Positions 1 through 8,435 are shown, counted from the stretch's first letter. The stretch is 12,557 bases of DNA from Pseudomonadota bacterium (GCA_009843005.1 VYEH01000054.1:17802-30358); one strand, 5' to 3'. Made by a program: numbers and translations. The notes: generated by a model from the letters alone, not told the origin.

Positions 1-2115
1 ATCGTTCGCACGAATTCGGCGCCCGTCATCGACGGTGTCCTGGATGAAGAGATCTGGAGTCGGGCCGTTCCGATCGACGACTTTCACCAGATCGATCCCA
101 ACGAATACGAGGAACCCACGGAAACGATGCTCGTATACGCGCTATACGACGATACGCATCTGTACATCGGGGCGCGCCTCCTGGACAGCCAGCCCGGTGA
201 TATCACTGCCCAGATTCTCCGACAGGGATCCAGTGTCGACGATGACGATTACTTCGGCGTGATCCTCGACCCGTTTCTCGACCGGCGTAACGGCTACCTG
301 TTTCAGTTGAACCCCAACGGCGTGCGTGCCGAGGCAATTTACCGCAACACCACCCAGACGAATTTCGACTGGGTAGGCATCTGGCGTGCGCAAGCCAGGA
401 TTCACGACGAAGGGTGGACCGCGGAGATGGCCATCCCGTTCAAGACCCTGTCCTTCGACCCGAACAGCGACAGCTGGGGAATCAATTTCACCCGCGGGAT
501 CGCCCGCCGGAACGAAACGGTCGGCTGGATGTCCCGGACCCGCCAGCAGAACCCGAGCATTGCCGGCACGCTCGTGGGCCTTCAGGGTCTGGAACAGGGA
601 ATCGGCCTGGACATTGTTCCCTCGCTGAGCTCCCGCGAGTCCAGATTCTTCTTTCCGTCCGGTTCCGAATCCGCGACGGAGCCTTCCGTGGACGTGTTCT
701 ACAAGTTCACGCCGGCGTTAACGGGCGTTCTGACGCTGAACACGGATTTTTCCGCAACCGAGGTGGACGACCGCCAGGTCACCCTCACCCGGTTCAGCCT
801 GTTGTTTCCGGAAAAGCGCGACTTCTTCCTTCAGGACGCGGACATTTTCGAGTTCGCGCGCCTCTCCGGTCGGAGTGGCGGCGGTGGTCCCGGCGGCCCG
901 GGATCACAGAACGGCCGTCCGTTCTTCTCGCGCACCATCGGCCTGAGCGAGTCGCGACAGCCGGTGGATATCGAGGCAGGGGCGAAGGTGACAGGCAGGA
1001 TCGGCCGCTGGAACCTCGGTGTCATCGACATCCGCCAGGCGGCCTTCGAAGACGTTGATGCAACGAACCTGTTCGTGGGCCGGGCCGTCGTCAATGTCCT
1101 GGACGAGTCGAACCTCGGTGTCATCGTGACGGACGGAGACCCGCATACCAATCTGGACAACACCGTGGTGGGCGCGGACTTTCGCTACCTCAATACGCGC
1201 CTGCCGGGTAGGCGTACAGCCGAAGGCGATGCCTGGTTCCAGAAATCCTCGACCCCCGGCCTGGACGGCGACGACACGGCGTTCGGCGCCGGGTTCCGCA
1301 TTCGGAGTATCGACAAGTGGAACGGCAACCTGAGCTATGTTCAATTGGGCGAGCATTTCAATCCCGCCCTTGGTTTCGCCAACCGCGTCGGCATACGCCA
1401 GTTCTCGGGGAGCATCGGGTACTCTCATCGACCCCGGGGCACGTTTTACCGCGCATTGTTCGGCGGGCCGCAGATCGAGCGCAGCGAACGGCTCTCTGAC
1501 GGGAGTCTGCAGAGCGAGTCCGTCGGTTTACGTGCAGGCTTTTTCTCCCACGCCGGTGATCGCGTGTTCTCCGGTTGTTCCCGGGACACGGAAGGCCTGA
1601 TCCGCCCGTTCAACATCCGTCGCGCCCGCAACCCCGTGGACAATGTCGTGATTCCGTTGGGCGTTTATACCTTCGATGGGTGCAGTATCGATATCGGGAC
1701 CGCCGACCAGCGCAAGGTTGCCGTGGGATTCGCCTACCAGTCGGGGGACTTTTATGACGGCCGGAAAGTCTCCATGCAGCCGAGGATCGTATGGCGGCCA
1801 TCCGCGCACTTTGCGCTTGACGTACGGTATCAGATTAATGACATCGATCTGCCGTACGGCGCGTTTGTCTCCCGACTGACCCGGATACGCACCGATGTCG
1901 TGTTCTCTTCGACGCTTTCCTGGGTCAATCTGGTCCAATGGGACAATGACAGTTATGAATTCGGGATCAACTCGCGTCTGCACTGGATCCCGCAGGCGGG
2001 GAGGGAAGTCTACCTGGTGCTGAATCACAATCTCGCGGATCATGACGAGGACGGTACGTATCATTCGATGAACGCGGATCTGACGGCGAAGTTGAATTAC
2101 ACGATTCGATTTTGA
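1..2115 (+). CDS. DUF5916 family protein with CBM9-like N-terminal domain, 5' truncated
   Basis: The reading frame is open from the first base of the window, so the true start and any signal peptide lie upstream; 704 residues are visible. The N-terminal part (APVIDGVLDEEIWSRA, then LVYALYDDTHLYIGARLLDS) is typical of the CBM9-like domain that precedes DUF5916. Around bases 721-950 comes the DUF5916 signature: DFSATEVDDRQVTLTRFSLLFPEKR, here split as NTDFSATEVDD and TRFSLLFPEKRDFFLQDADI, followed by FFSRTIGL. A Gly/Pro-rich loop sits near 865-912. The C-terminal half has alternating beta-strand character and ends in Phe (TIRF), as outer membrane barrels often do. Family members are usually annotated as hypothetical or carbohydrate-binding surface proteins. 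The outer membrane location is inferred and the ligand is unknown. It converges on the DUF6152 gene downstream and shows no functional tie to the molybdenum operon. Confidence 0.85.
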   Translation: MVRTNSAPVIDGVLDEEIWSRAVPIDDFHQIDPNEYEEPTETMLVYALYDDTHLYIGARLLDSQPGDITAQILRQGSSVDDDDYFGVILDPFLDRRNGYLFQLNPNGVRAEAIYRNTTQTNFDWVGIWRAQARIHDEGWTAEMAIPFKTLSFDPNSDSWGINFTRGIARRNETVGWMSRTRQQNPSIAGTLVGLQGLEQGIGLDIVPSLSSRESRFFFPSGSESATEPSVDVFYKFTPALTGVLTLNTDFSATEVDDRQVTLTRFSLLFPEKRDFFLQDADIFEFARLSGRSGGGGPGGPGSQNGRPFFSRTIGLSESRQPVDIEAGAKVTGRIGRWNLGVIDIRQAAFEDVDATNLFVGRAVVNVLDESNLGVIVTDGDPHTNLDNTVVGADFRYLNTRLPGRRTAEGDAWFQKSSTPGLDGDDTAFGAGFRIRSIDKWNGNLSYVQLGEHFNPALGFANRVGIRQFSGSIGYSHRPRGTFYRALFGGPQIERSERLSDGSLQSESVGLRAGFFSHAGDRVFSGCSRDTEGLIRPFNIRRARNPVDNVVIPLGVYTFDGCSIDIGTADQRKVAVGFAYQSGDFYDGRKVSMQPRIVWRPSAHFALDVRYQINDIDLPYGAFVSRLTRIRTDVVFSSTLSWVNLVQWDNDSYEFGINSRLHWIPQAGREVYLVLNHNLADHDEDGTYHSMNADLTAKLNYTIRF

Positions 2116-2123
2116 GGTTCGCG

Positions 2124-2239
2124 GGCCGCGAGGTCGTGTGCGAATAGCCCTTGCCCGCTCTATTTCGCGTGCTGTTCAAGCGTCGGGAGGTATAGGCCGC
2201 GAGGTCGTGCGCGGACTGCGCTTGCCGGCTAAACTTCGC
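2124..2239. repeat. Pair of 45-base imperfect direct repeats
   Basis: The two units lie at 2124-2168 and 2195-2239, with starts 71 bases apart. By hand alignment they match without gaps at 36 of 45 positions, including the first 15 (GGCCGCGAGGTCGTG). They lie between the stops of two convergent genes. No transposase or terminal repeat is attached. They may be units of a dispersed intergenic repeat family. Confidence 0.6.
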
Positions 2240-2257
2240 CCGCCATCCCTGGCGGGC
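2238..2257. terminator. Perfect 7-bp palindrome, possible bidirectional terminator or REP-like element
   Basis: GCCCGCC (2238-2244) pairs perfectly with GGCGGGC (2251-2257) around the loop ATCCCT. It partly overlaps the second 45-base repeat. A second small palindrome, GCCATCCATGGC, follows at 2282-2293. No T-run follows on either strand, so an intrinsic terminator is only one reading. A repeated extragenic palindrome between convergent genes is the other. Confidence 0.4.
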
Positions 2258-2341
2258 TCGGATCGGCGCTCGGCGCTCCTGGCCATCCATGGCGACCTCG
2301 CTGCGTCGGTGGTTGTGTGGAGGGCTGCGGTTGCGGTTGGG

Positions 2342-3385
2342 TTACTGCTGCGGGAGGGTTACGGGGACTTCGTATTCGTCTTCGTTGTAGCCGGCGGTGA
2401 TGTAGAGCCAGGCGGCTTCCATGGAGCATTCGGCCTGCAGGATGGGGCGGTCGGCGACCTTGGCCCAGGAGTGCTGGATGACCATGGGTTCGGACAGGTA
2501 CCCGGGGTCCGTGATGGTGAACTCGCCCTTGAGCGCCATTCCGTTTTCTTCGAGCCAGTAGCGTTCTACCAGGTGCTTTTGGTAGCTGGAATGGAGGCCG
2601 ATCTGGATTCCCCAGCGGTCGTCGATGAAGTCTGTGGTTTCGATGACCAGTGTGTCGTCTTCGAATCGGCCGGTGGAGTAACCCCAGGCGCTGGGCTCGG
2701 CTTGCGGGGCAGTGTCCGCGTTCATGTGGACCACGCGGGGCTGGGGCCAGAGGTCGCGGTCGATGATGATGGTGTCGTCGTCTTCCCAGCGGAAGTTGTA
2801 GGCCATGGGCATCATCATCATTCGGGGTGGCCCGGGGTAGATGCACTCGTTCAGGGGCATGTCCGCCGGGGGTTCGCGGTAGGGGCTGACGGTGCGGGTC
2901 CAGAAGCCTGACGGGAAAGTCTCCGCCGGTGGCACTTCTGCGTCTACAATCGATCCGGACGGCGGTTCCGCGCCCGTCTCCTCCAGGTACGCTTCCAGCT
3001 GTCGACGGTCAGCGAACATGCGCGGGCCGTCCACGGACTGGGCCCAGTCGAGACCCATGTAGGGACGGTCGGGATCGCGGTCGTGGGCGCCGTGCAGGAT
3101 GATCGGGTCGCCGGGCCTGAAGGTGTCGGCGGACCAGCCCAGGCGGGCCAGGGAGGGCGGATTCATGCTCTCCACGGTGTATTGAACCACTTCGCCGTTC
3201 TCGTCGGGCACGTCGACGATCAGGTACACGTGGGGCACCTTCCAGAGATACTCGGCAACGACGCCCGCCTTGGTCTGGGGATTGTTGCGGTCTAGACTGG
3301 CGTGGGAGTGATGCGCTGCCGCTCCGGCGGCAACGGCCAGTCCGGCGATTCCGGCGGCGCAGGAAATTGATCTCACCCGGTTCAT
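2342..3385 (-). CDS. Exported DUF6152-type protein with extra C-terminal domain
   Basis: 347 residues. An N-terminal signal peptide (MNRVRSISCAAGIAGLAVAA) is followed by AAAHHSHASLD. The His-His-Ser just after the predicted cleavage site, with AGVVAEYLWKVPHVYLIVDV, is characteristic of DUF6152. Beyond about residue 170 is a further region with a run of four Met (GPPRMMMMPMAYNF), then ALWP-like and WGYSTGRFEDDTLVIETTDF motifs. I know these from uncharacterised secreted proteins of Acidobacteria and Proteobacteria, so this is a two-part protein, larger than the simple family member at 3561. Function is unknown; a periplasmic metal-linked role is inference only. The ATG at 3385 gives a complete signal peptide. 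A TAGAAT -10-like box (3418-3423, minus strand) lies upstream without a convincing -35. Confidence 0.85.
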   Translation of the reverse strand: MNRVRSISCAAGIAGLAVAAGAAAHHSHASLDRNNPQTKAGVVAEYLWKVPHVYLIVDVPDENGEVVQYTVESMNPPSLARLGWSADTFRPGDPIILHGAHDRDPDRPYMGLDWAQSVDGPRMFADRRQLEAYLEETGAEPPSGSIVDAEVPPAETFPSGFWTRTVSPYREPPADMPLNECIYPGPPRMMMMPMAYNFRWEDDDTIIIDRDLWPQPRVVHMNADTAPQAEPSAWGYSTGRFEDDTLVIETTDFIDDRWGIQIGLHSSYQKHLVERYWLEENGMALKGEFTITDPGYLSEPMVIQHSWAKVADRPILQAECSMEAAWLYITAGYNEDEYEVPVTLPQQ

Positions 3386-3560
3386 CGGCGCTTGCTCTCA
3401 CTGTGTCGTTTCAGTTGATTCTAAGTCAGGTTGGCAATGGCTCGCGCCATGCGGGTATGGAAAGTGTCATTGGCTTCACACTTCTATGCAGATAAATGCA
3501 GGTCAAATGGGCAAACTACACTCAGCGAAGATGTGTGGACGAGCCAGAAGGTCAAGTGTC

Positions 3561-4139
3561 ATGAAGTACATCAAGGCGGTTTTGTTCAGTCTGGGCATGC
3601 TGGTACCGCTGCTCGGCGGCGCCCATCACAGCGTTCCGGCGGAGTACGGCGACTCCGGTACGCCGACCCACTATATCGAGGGCACCATCAGCCGGGTCCT
3701 GTGGAACAATCCGCACATCTTCATCAATATCGTGTCCTCCGGCGGAGAGGTCGAGGCCGGCGAAAACTGGCGGCTCACCACTCATCCCATCAACGTGATG
3801 GAAGGGACCTACGGCTTCCGCAGCGATGAGTTCCAGGAGGGTGACCAGGTCAAGCTCTACGGGTGGTTCCACCTGCGCGGCCAGCCGCTGTTCCAGATCC
3901 GGGCGATTTCGGTCAACGATGGGCCGATGCAGTCCACGCTGCGGTTCTCCGATCTTCGGGATATCGTCAAGGGAACGCTGGCGGAGCAGCAGATCATCCC
4001 CACGAGGAACATCAACGGTACCAGTCCCGCCCGGGCCGGCGCCGAGACGGTACGGGCGCTGGGCGAGATGGGCTACCTGGACGAGCAGGGCAACGTCAAT
4101 CTGCCGGACGAAATCCTGTATCCGGATTACTCGCTCTAG
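3561..4139 (+). CDS. Exported DUF6152 family protein
   Basis: 192 residues from the ATG at 3561. I prefer this start to an in-frame upstream codon at 3486 because AGAAGG (3546-3551) sits nine bases before it and the protein then opens with a normal signal peptide, MKYIKAVLFSLGMLVPLLGG, followed by AHHSVPAEYG. GTISRVLWNNPHIFINIVS and WRLTTHPINVMEG match the DUF6152 pattern, a small secreted beta-rich domain with His-His-Ser at the mature N-terminus. It is divergent from the larger DUF6152 gene on the minus strand, with a 175-base intergenic region between them. It lies upstream of the molybdenum operon, separated from it by a hairpin and a likely promoter, so it is probably a separate transcript. 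The biochemical function of the family is not established to my knowledge. Confidence 0.85.
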   Translation: MKYIKAVLFSLGMLVPLLGGAHHSVPAEYGDSGTPTHYIEGTISRVLWNNPHIFINIVSSGGEVEAGENWRLTTHPINVMEGTYGFRSDEFQEGDQVKLYGWFHLRGQPLFQIRAISVNDGPMQSTLRFSDLRDIVKGTLAEQQIIPTRNINGTSPARAGAETVRALGEMGYLDEQGNVNLPDEILYPDYSL

Positions 4140-4171
4140 GCGCTCCGGAATCGGTCGTTTACGGGTGCGGC

Positions 4172-4192
4172 TGCCCCGCTATTGGCGGGGCA
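4172..4192 (+). terminator. Terminator-like hairpin after the DUF6152 gene
   Basis: TGCCCCGC (4172-4179) pairs perfectly with GCGGGGCA (4185-4192) across a five-base loop. It begins 33 bases after the stop at 4139. The following bases are only weakly T-rich, so an intrinsic terminator is probable but not certain. Confidence 0.55.
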
Positions 4193-4256
4193 TCGGGATT
4201 CGTTCCGGCGATGTCGCTGAACCACGCATGAAACGGTGCATTCGTCCGATGGATAG

Positions 4257-4285
4257 TTGTCTATTCAGGCGATTCTTTATACGAT
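4257..4285 (+). promoter_or_regulatory. Candidate sigma70-type promoter of the molybdenum hydroxylase operon
   Basis: TTGTCT (4257-4262) and TACGAT (4280-4285) are separated by 17 bases. Each matches four of six consensus positions. The pair lies about 50 bases before the first operon start and after the upstream hairpin, in a locally AT-richer stretch. No operator is obvious. Confidence 0.4.
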
Positions 4286-4333
4286 GCAGTTGAACAAGAA
4301 CACGCTGCGCACAACAGTTACAGGTGGCTCTCC

Positions 4334-5020
4334 ATGACTGACGAAAAAACGCTTGTTTCAGGAATTGACGTACCTGCCCCTGAGTCCGGCACGGACGGCG
4401 GGGGCGTGCTCGGGGCGATCGGCAGGGTCGGCGCGTCGAGGCGGCAGTTCATCAAGGGAGTGATCTCCTCCGGGGCCGCCGTGAGCTCCGCCGGGTATGT
4501 TTTTGGCGGCATGGCGGGCTGCTCGACCGAGCAGGCGCCGACCGTCGGTGGCGTAGAGCGGCTTATCAGCCTGAACGTCAACGGCGAGACCCGCCGGGTG
4601 GACGTACTGCCCTACGAAACACTGGCCATGACCCTGAGATACAAGTTGGGGTTGACGGGCACCAAGCTTGGCTGCGATCGCGCAGAATGCGGCGCTTGCA
4701 CGGTGCTTCTGGACGGTGTTTCAACGTACTCGTGCTCGACACTGACGCATACCGTGCGAAACCGCGCCATTCGTACCGTTGAAGGTCTCGAAGGGCCCAA
4801 CGGCGAGCTGCACCCGGTGCAGCAGGCGATGATCGACGAATTGGGACCGCAATGCGGCTTCTGTACGCCGGGCCAGGTGATGGCGGCGGTCGCGTTGCTT
4901 GAATCGAAACCCAATCCCACCCGCGACGAGGCTCGATTCGCCATGTCCGGCAACCTTTGCCGCTGCGGGGCCTACGATCACTACCTCAACTCCGTGATGC
5001 GCGCGGCGCAGAGTGCTTGA
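4334..5020 (+). CDS. Tat-exported (2Fe-2S)-binding subunit of a xanthine dehydrogenase-family molybdenum hydroxylase
   Basis: 228 residues; AGGTGG (4322-4327) is six bases before the ATG. A Tat signal with twin arginines at residues 36-37 (SRRQFIKG) is followed by a hydrophobic stretch to about residue 62. The plant-type ferredoxin domain has Cys114, Cys119, Cys122 and Cys134 (GCDRAECGACTVLLDG). The helical second domain has Cys174, Cys177, Cys209 and Cys211 (CGFCTPGQ, NLCRCG), so both [2Fe-2S] sites are complete. The subunit passes electrons from molybdopterin to FAD. The architecture matches E. coli PaoA (YagT), the exported small subunit of periplasmic aldehyde oxidase. One oddity is that the signal ends GGMAGCS, which is lipobox-like at Cys63. 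The stop falls one base before the next gene's ATG, so translation is likely coupled. Confidence 0.93.
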   Translation: MTDEKTLVSGIDVPAPESGTDGGGVLGAIGRVGASRRQFIKGVISSGAAVSSAGYVFGGMAGCSTEQAPTVGGVERLISLNVNGETRRVDVLPYETLAMTLRYKLGLTGTKLGCDRAECGACTVLLDGVSTYSCSTLTHTVRNRAIRTVEGLEGPNGELHPVQQAMIDELGPQCGFCTPGQVMAAVALLESKPNPTRDEARFAMSGNLCRCGAYDHYLNSVMRAAQSA

Positions 5021-5021
5021 A

Positions 5022-7433
5022 ATGGCTTACACATTAATCGGAAAGGACTTCACCCCGCCTGACGTGCGGGCCAAGGTCACGGGCGGCGCCAAGTATGCCG
5101 AAGACTTCCGCGCCGAGGGCATGGCGTTCTGCAAACTTCTACTGAGCCCGGCGCCGCATGCGCGAATCGCCAACGTGGATGTCTCCGCGGCGCTTGAGAT
5201 GGAGGGCGTTCTCGGCGTTCTCCAGGCCTCGGAACTGCGTGCGCCTCCGCCGCCGTTGGAACCCGCCCTCACGGACGAGCCGCTGTTCGTCGGCCAGCCC
5301 ATACTGGCGGTGGCCGCGGAGAACGAAACCATTGCGTCGGACGCGCTGGACGCGATCACCTACGACCTTGAACCATTACCGTTCACCGTCAGTCCGCTGG
5401 AGGCGCTCTATCCGGGCGGCGCCGGCGCACGGTCTGATGGCAATGCCGCCGTGGTCAACTACGGCAATACCGCGGTCGAGACCCGGCACTGGACCGCACA
5501 GGACTTCGCCGAGGCAGGCGACGGCCAGCTACCCACCGGGGAGCCCAACATGGAGTGGTCCTACGGTGACGTCGAGCAGGCGTTGGCCGACGCGGCGCTG
5601 GTGCTGGACGAGAGCTTCGTCACGGCGGGCCTTGCCCATCACAGCATGGAGCCGCGCACCACCATGTCCTGGTGGGAGAACGGCAAGTGCCATATCCACG
5701 GCTCGGTCCAGAGCCAGAGCTTCTCCATGCCGATCCTGTCGGGCATGCTGGGCCTCCCGCAGGAGGATGTCGTATTGGTGTCCGAATTCTGCGGCGGCGG
5801 ATTCGGTTCCAAGGCGGTGCCCTTCCCCAGCATGGTGATTCCGGCCAATCTCTCCCGCAAGATCGGCCGGCCGGTCATGATGCGCCTGACCCGCCACGAG
5901 GAGTACTATCTGGGATTGGCTCGCACAGGCTTCCAGGGCCGGATCCGGATGGGATTCGGCGCGGACGGCCGGGTGACCGCGGCCGACCTGTTTCTCATCC
6001 AGGAAAACGGCCCCCACGCCGGATTCCCAAATCTGACCGGCGCCGCGATGGGCGTTTCGGCCATGTACCAGCCGGAGTCCATGCGCTTCCGTGGTGTGGG
6101 GGTGTTCACCAATACGCCGCCGCGCATGGCGCAGCGTGGACCGGGCTACAACGAGATGTCCGCCGCCATCGAGCCGCTGATCGACAAGGCGGCGCGCGAA
6201 CTGGGTCTCGACCCGCTTGCGATTCGCATGACCAATGCGCCGGGCGAGGGCGCCGTGCTGGGTCCGCAGCGCATCCCGCTGACCAGCGCGTTCATGCCCG
6301 AGGCGCTGACCATGGCCACGGAGCAGTTCAACTGGGAGGAGCGCAAGGGGCTGAGCGGCCAGCAGAATGGCTCGAAGGTGACGGGCGTGGGCATCGGGCA
6401 GGCGTACCATCCGGCCGGCAACAACGGCTTCGACGGACTGGTGCGGCTGACGCCGGAAGGCAAGCTCCACATCCACACGGGCGTGGGTAACCTCGGCACC
6501 TACTCCCACAGCGCCACCTCCCGCGTGGCCGCGGAAATCCTGAAGTGCGACTGGGCCGACTGCGTCATCGAGCGGGGCGACAGCCGCCGGCACCTGCCCC
6601 ACAACAACGGGCAGTTCGGCAGCAACACCTCGTTCACCATGAGCCGTACCAACTACGTGGCGGCCATGGATGCAGTGGCCAAGCTGAAGGAGATTGCCGC
6701 CATGGATCTCGGCGGGTCGCCGGAGGATTACGACATCGGCGGTCATCGGGTCTTCGCGAAGGATGATGAGTCGAAGTCCTTGAGCTATGCGGATGCAGCC
6801 CGAAGGGCGATCGAACTGGGCGGCAAGTACTCCGGTGAGGTGGCGCCCGAGGACATCAATCCCACTACGCAGATGGCCGTTGCGGGGCTTGCCGGCACCG
6901 GTTTGATCGGTGTGGCCAGGGACAACATCGAGCTGAATGGACAACCCGCGGCGCATGTCGCCGGCTGCGCGATGGTCGAACTGGACACCGAGACCGGCCA
7001 GGTGGAGATCGTCGATTACGCCGCGGCGGTGGATTGCGGCACGGTCGTCCATCCCATGAGCCTCGCCACCCAGACCAAGGGCGGAGCGGTGATGGGCTTC
7101 GGCATGGCCCTGTACGAGAAGCATGTTTACGACTCGCAGAACGGGCTGCCGGGCAACATCGGGTTCTACCAGGCGAAGCCGCCTACCTACCTCGATGTGC
7201 CCCTCGAGATGCAGACGGGCGCGGTGGATATCGCCGATCCGCAGAATCCGGTGGGCATCAAGGGTGTGGGCGAACCGGTCATGGGCGCCGGATTGGCGGC
7301 GGTGCTGAACGCCATCGCGGATGCCATGGGCGGGCATGTCTTCAACCGCACCCCCGTGACCCCCGACATGATCGTCAACGCGCTGGCCGGCCAGGAGCAA
7401 TCCCACGGCCCGCTGGATGTCAATACAGCCTAA
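5022..7433 (+). CDS. Molybdopterin-binding catalytic subunit, xanthine dehydrogenase family
   Basis: 803 residues from the ATG at 5022; a GTG at 5013 would overlap the previous gene and add three residues. The N-terminal hammerhead domain begins GKDFTPPDVRAKVTGGAKYAEDF. Molybdopterin-domain motifs follow: CGGGFGSK (glycines from residue 258), QRGPG (371-375) with ELGLDPLAIRMTNAP downstream, and GIKGVGEPVMGAG near the C-terminus. In that last motif Glu751 aligns with the general base of the family. All core motifs are intact. The enzyme hydroxylates or oxidises an aldehyde or heterocycle using water; the substrate cannot be deduced. There is no signal peptide, so it would reach the periplasm by riding with the Tat-tagged small subunit, as PaoC does. 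Its neighbours are the small subunit immediately before it and the FAD subunit after a 12-base gap. Confidence 0.93.
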   Translation: MAYTLIGKDFTPPDVRAKVTGGAKYAEDFRAEGMAFCKLLLSPAPHARIANVDVSAALEMEGVLGVLQASELRAPPPPLEPALTDEPLFVGQPILAVAAENETIASDALDAITYDLEPLPFTVSPLEALYPGGAGARSDGNAAVVNYGNTAVETRHWTAQDFAEAGDGQLPTGEPNMEWSYGDVEQALADAALVLDESFVTAGLAHHSMEPRTTMSWWENGKCHIHGSVQSQSFSMPILSGMLGLPQEDVVLVSEFCGGGFGSKAVPFPSMVIPANLSRKIGRPVMMRLTRHEEYYLGLARTGFQGRIRMGFGADGRVTAADLFLIQENGPHAGFPNLTGAAMGVSAMYQPESMRFRGVGVFTNTPPRMAQRGPGYNEMSAAIEPLIDKAARELGLDPLAIRMTNAPGEGAVLGPQRIPLTSAFMPEALTMATEQFNWEERKGLSGQQNGSKVTGVGIGQAYHPAGNNGFDGLVRLTPEGKLHIHTGVGNLGTYSHSATSRVAAEILKCDWADCVIERGDSRRHLPHNNGQFGSNTSFTMSRTNYVAAMDAVAKLKEIAAMDLGGSPEDYDIGGHRVFAKDDESKSLSYADAARRAIELGGKYSGEVAPEDINPTTQMAVAGLAGTGLIGVARDNIELNGQPAAHVAGCAMVELDTETGQVEIVDYAAAVDCGTVVHPMSLATQTKGGAVMGFGMALYEKHVYDSQNGLPGNIGFYQAKPPTYLDVPLEMQTGAVDIADPQNPVGIKGVGEPVMGAGLAAVLNAIADAMGGHVFNRTPVTPDMIVNALAGQEQSHGPLDVNTA

Positions 7434-7445
7434 AGGAGCAGAGCC

Positions 7446-8435
7446 ATGTCCAAAGACATGATGCGCGCATTTGAACTCTATCAACCCGACAGCGTGGAGA
7501 ACGCCGTAGAGCTGCTGGGCCGATTCGGCCCCGATGGCTGGGCCATGGCGGGAGGCAACGATACCCTCGACTGGTTCAAGGATCGGGTGAAATACGCGGG
7601 CTCCGTGGTCGATCTGTCGGGCGTGGAGGCCCTGCAGGGGATTCGGGAGACGGCCGACGGCGTGGAAATCGGCGCCATGACGACGCTGACCGAGATCGAG
7701 ACCAGTGCGCTGATACAGGAGCGGTTCAGCGTTCTTGCCGATTCGGCGCGCCGGGTCGCGAGCCCGCAGATCCGCAACACCGGCACCATCGGCGGCAATG
7801 TCTGTCAGGACACCCGCTGCTGGTACTACCGTTACGGCGTGGACTGTTACCGCGCCGGGGGCAACAGCTGTTACGCGGATACGCCGCAAGGCCAGAACCG
7901 GGAGCATTGCCTTTGGGGCGCCGACCGCTGCATCGCGGTGACGCCTTCGGACACGGCGCCGGCGCTGGTGGTGCTCGACGCCCGGATGGTGATCGTGAAC
8001 GGCGATGGCGAACGCGAGGTGCCGGCCGAGGAATTCTTCATCGGCCCGGACATCGACATCGAGCGGATGACGGTGCTTGAGCCGGGCGATCTGTTGACGG
8101 CGATCCGGATTCCCAACGACTGGGCCGGCGCGCAGTTCTACTTCGAGAAGGTGGCAGACCGCAATACCTGGGATTTCCCGCTGGTGAACATCGCGTCGGC
8201 GATGTTCGTGGAGGGCGGCACGGTATCACGCATCCGCATGGCGGCCGGCGCAGTGCAGTGCGTGCCGCGGCGGCTCTCGGTAGTGGAGGATATCGTGACC
8301 GGCAGTGCGCCGGACGAAGACACCGCGGCCCTGGCGGGCCAGGCAGCCGTGCGCGGTGCGACGCCCTTCAACTACAACCACTTCAAGATTCCGCTGCTGG
8401 AAAACCTGGTCAAGCGCGCCATACGCGATTCGTGA
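7446..8435 (+). CDS. FAD-binding subunit of the molybdenum hydroxylase, with [4Fe-4S]-type cysteine insertion
   Basis: 329 residues; AAGGAG (7433-7438) is seven bases before the ATG. FAD-binding motifs are AGGNDTLDWFKD (from residue 35) and NTGTIGGNVC (111-120), and the C-terminal CO-dehydrogenase flavoprotein domain extends to the end. Directly after the second FAD motif is a cysteine-rich loop with Cys120, 125, 134, 142, 155 and 162 (CQDTRCWYYRY onward to DRCIAVTPSDTAPALV). Such an insertion marks PaoB (YagS) and the 4-hydroxybenzoyl-CoA reductase beta subunit, where it carries an additional [4Fe-4S] cluster. Which four cysteines bind here is not decided. The overall resemblance is to PaoB. 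The gene order (small, large, FAD) differs from E. coli paoABC (small, FAD, large). No signal peptide is present, so co-export with the small subunit is inferred. Confidence 0.9.
   Translation: MSKDMMRAFELYQPDSVENAVELLGRFGPDGWAMAGGNDTLDWFKDRVKYAGSVVDLSGVEALQGIRETADGVEIGAMTTLTEIETSALIQERFSVLADSARRVASPQIRNTGTIGGNVCQDTRCWYYRYGVDCYRAGGNSCYADTPQGQNREHCLWGADRCIAVTPSDTAPALVVLDARMVIVNGDGEREVPAEEFFIGPDIDIERMTVLEPGDLLTAIRIPNDWAGAQFYFEKVADRNTWDFPLVNIASAMFVEGGTVSRIRMAAGAVQCVPRRLSVVEDIVTGSAPDEDTAALAGQAAVRGATPFNYNHFKIPLLENLVKRAIRDS

Noticed and set aside
414..1058. 214-codon plus-strand frame inside the DUF5916 gene
   Set aside because: Arg/Pro/Gly-rich translation without motifs; the overlapping frame has the DUF5916 signature.
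2124..2239. CRISPR array
   Set aside because: There are only two units, matching at 36 of 45 positions, with a single short gap and no cas gene nearby.
2138..2911. 257-codon plus-strand open frame
   Set aside because: It is antisense to the DUF6152-type gene, which has a signal peptide and family motifs on the minus strand.
5529..7907. Very long minus-strand open frame (792 codons)
   Set aside because: It lies antisense to the molybdopterin and FAD subunit genes, whose plus-strand proteins carry all expected family motifs. Long antisense frames are common in G+C-rich coding DNA.
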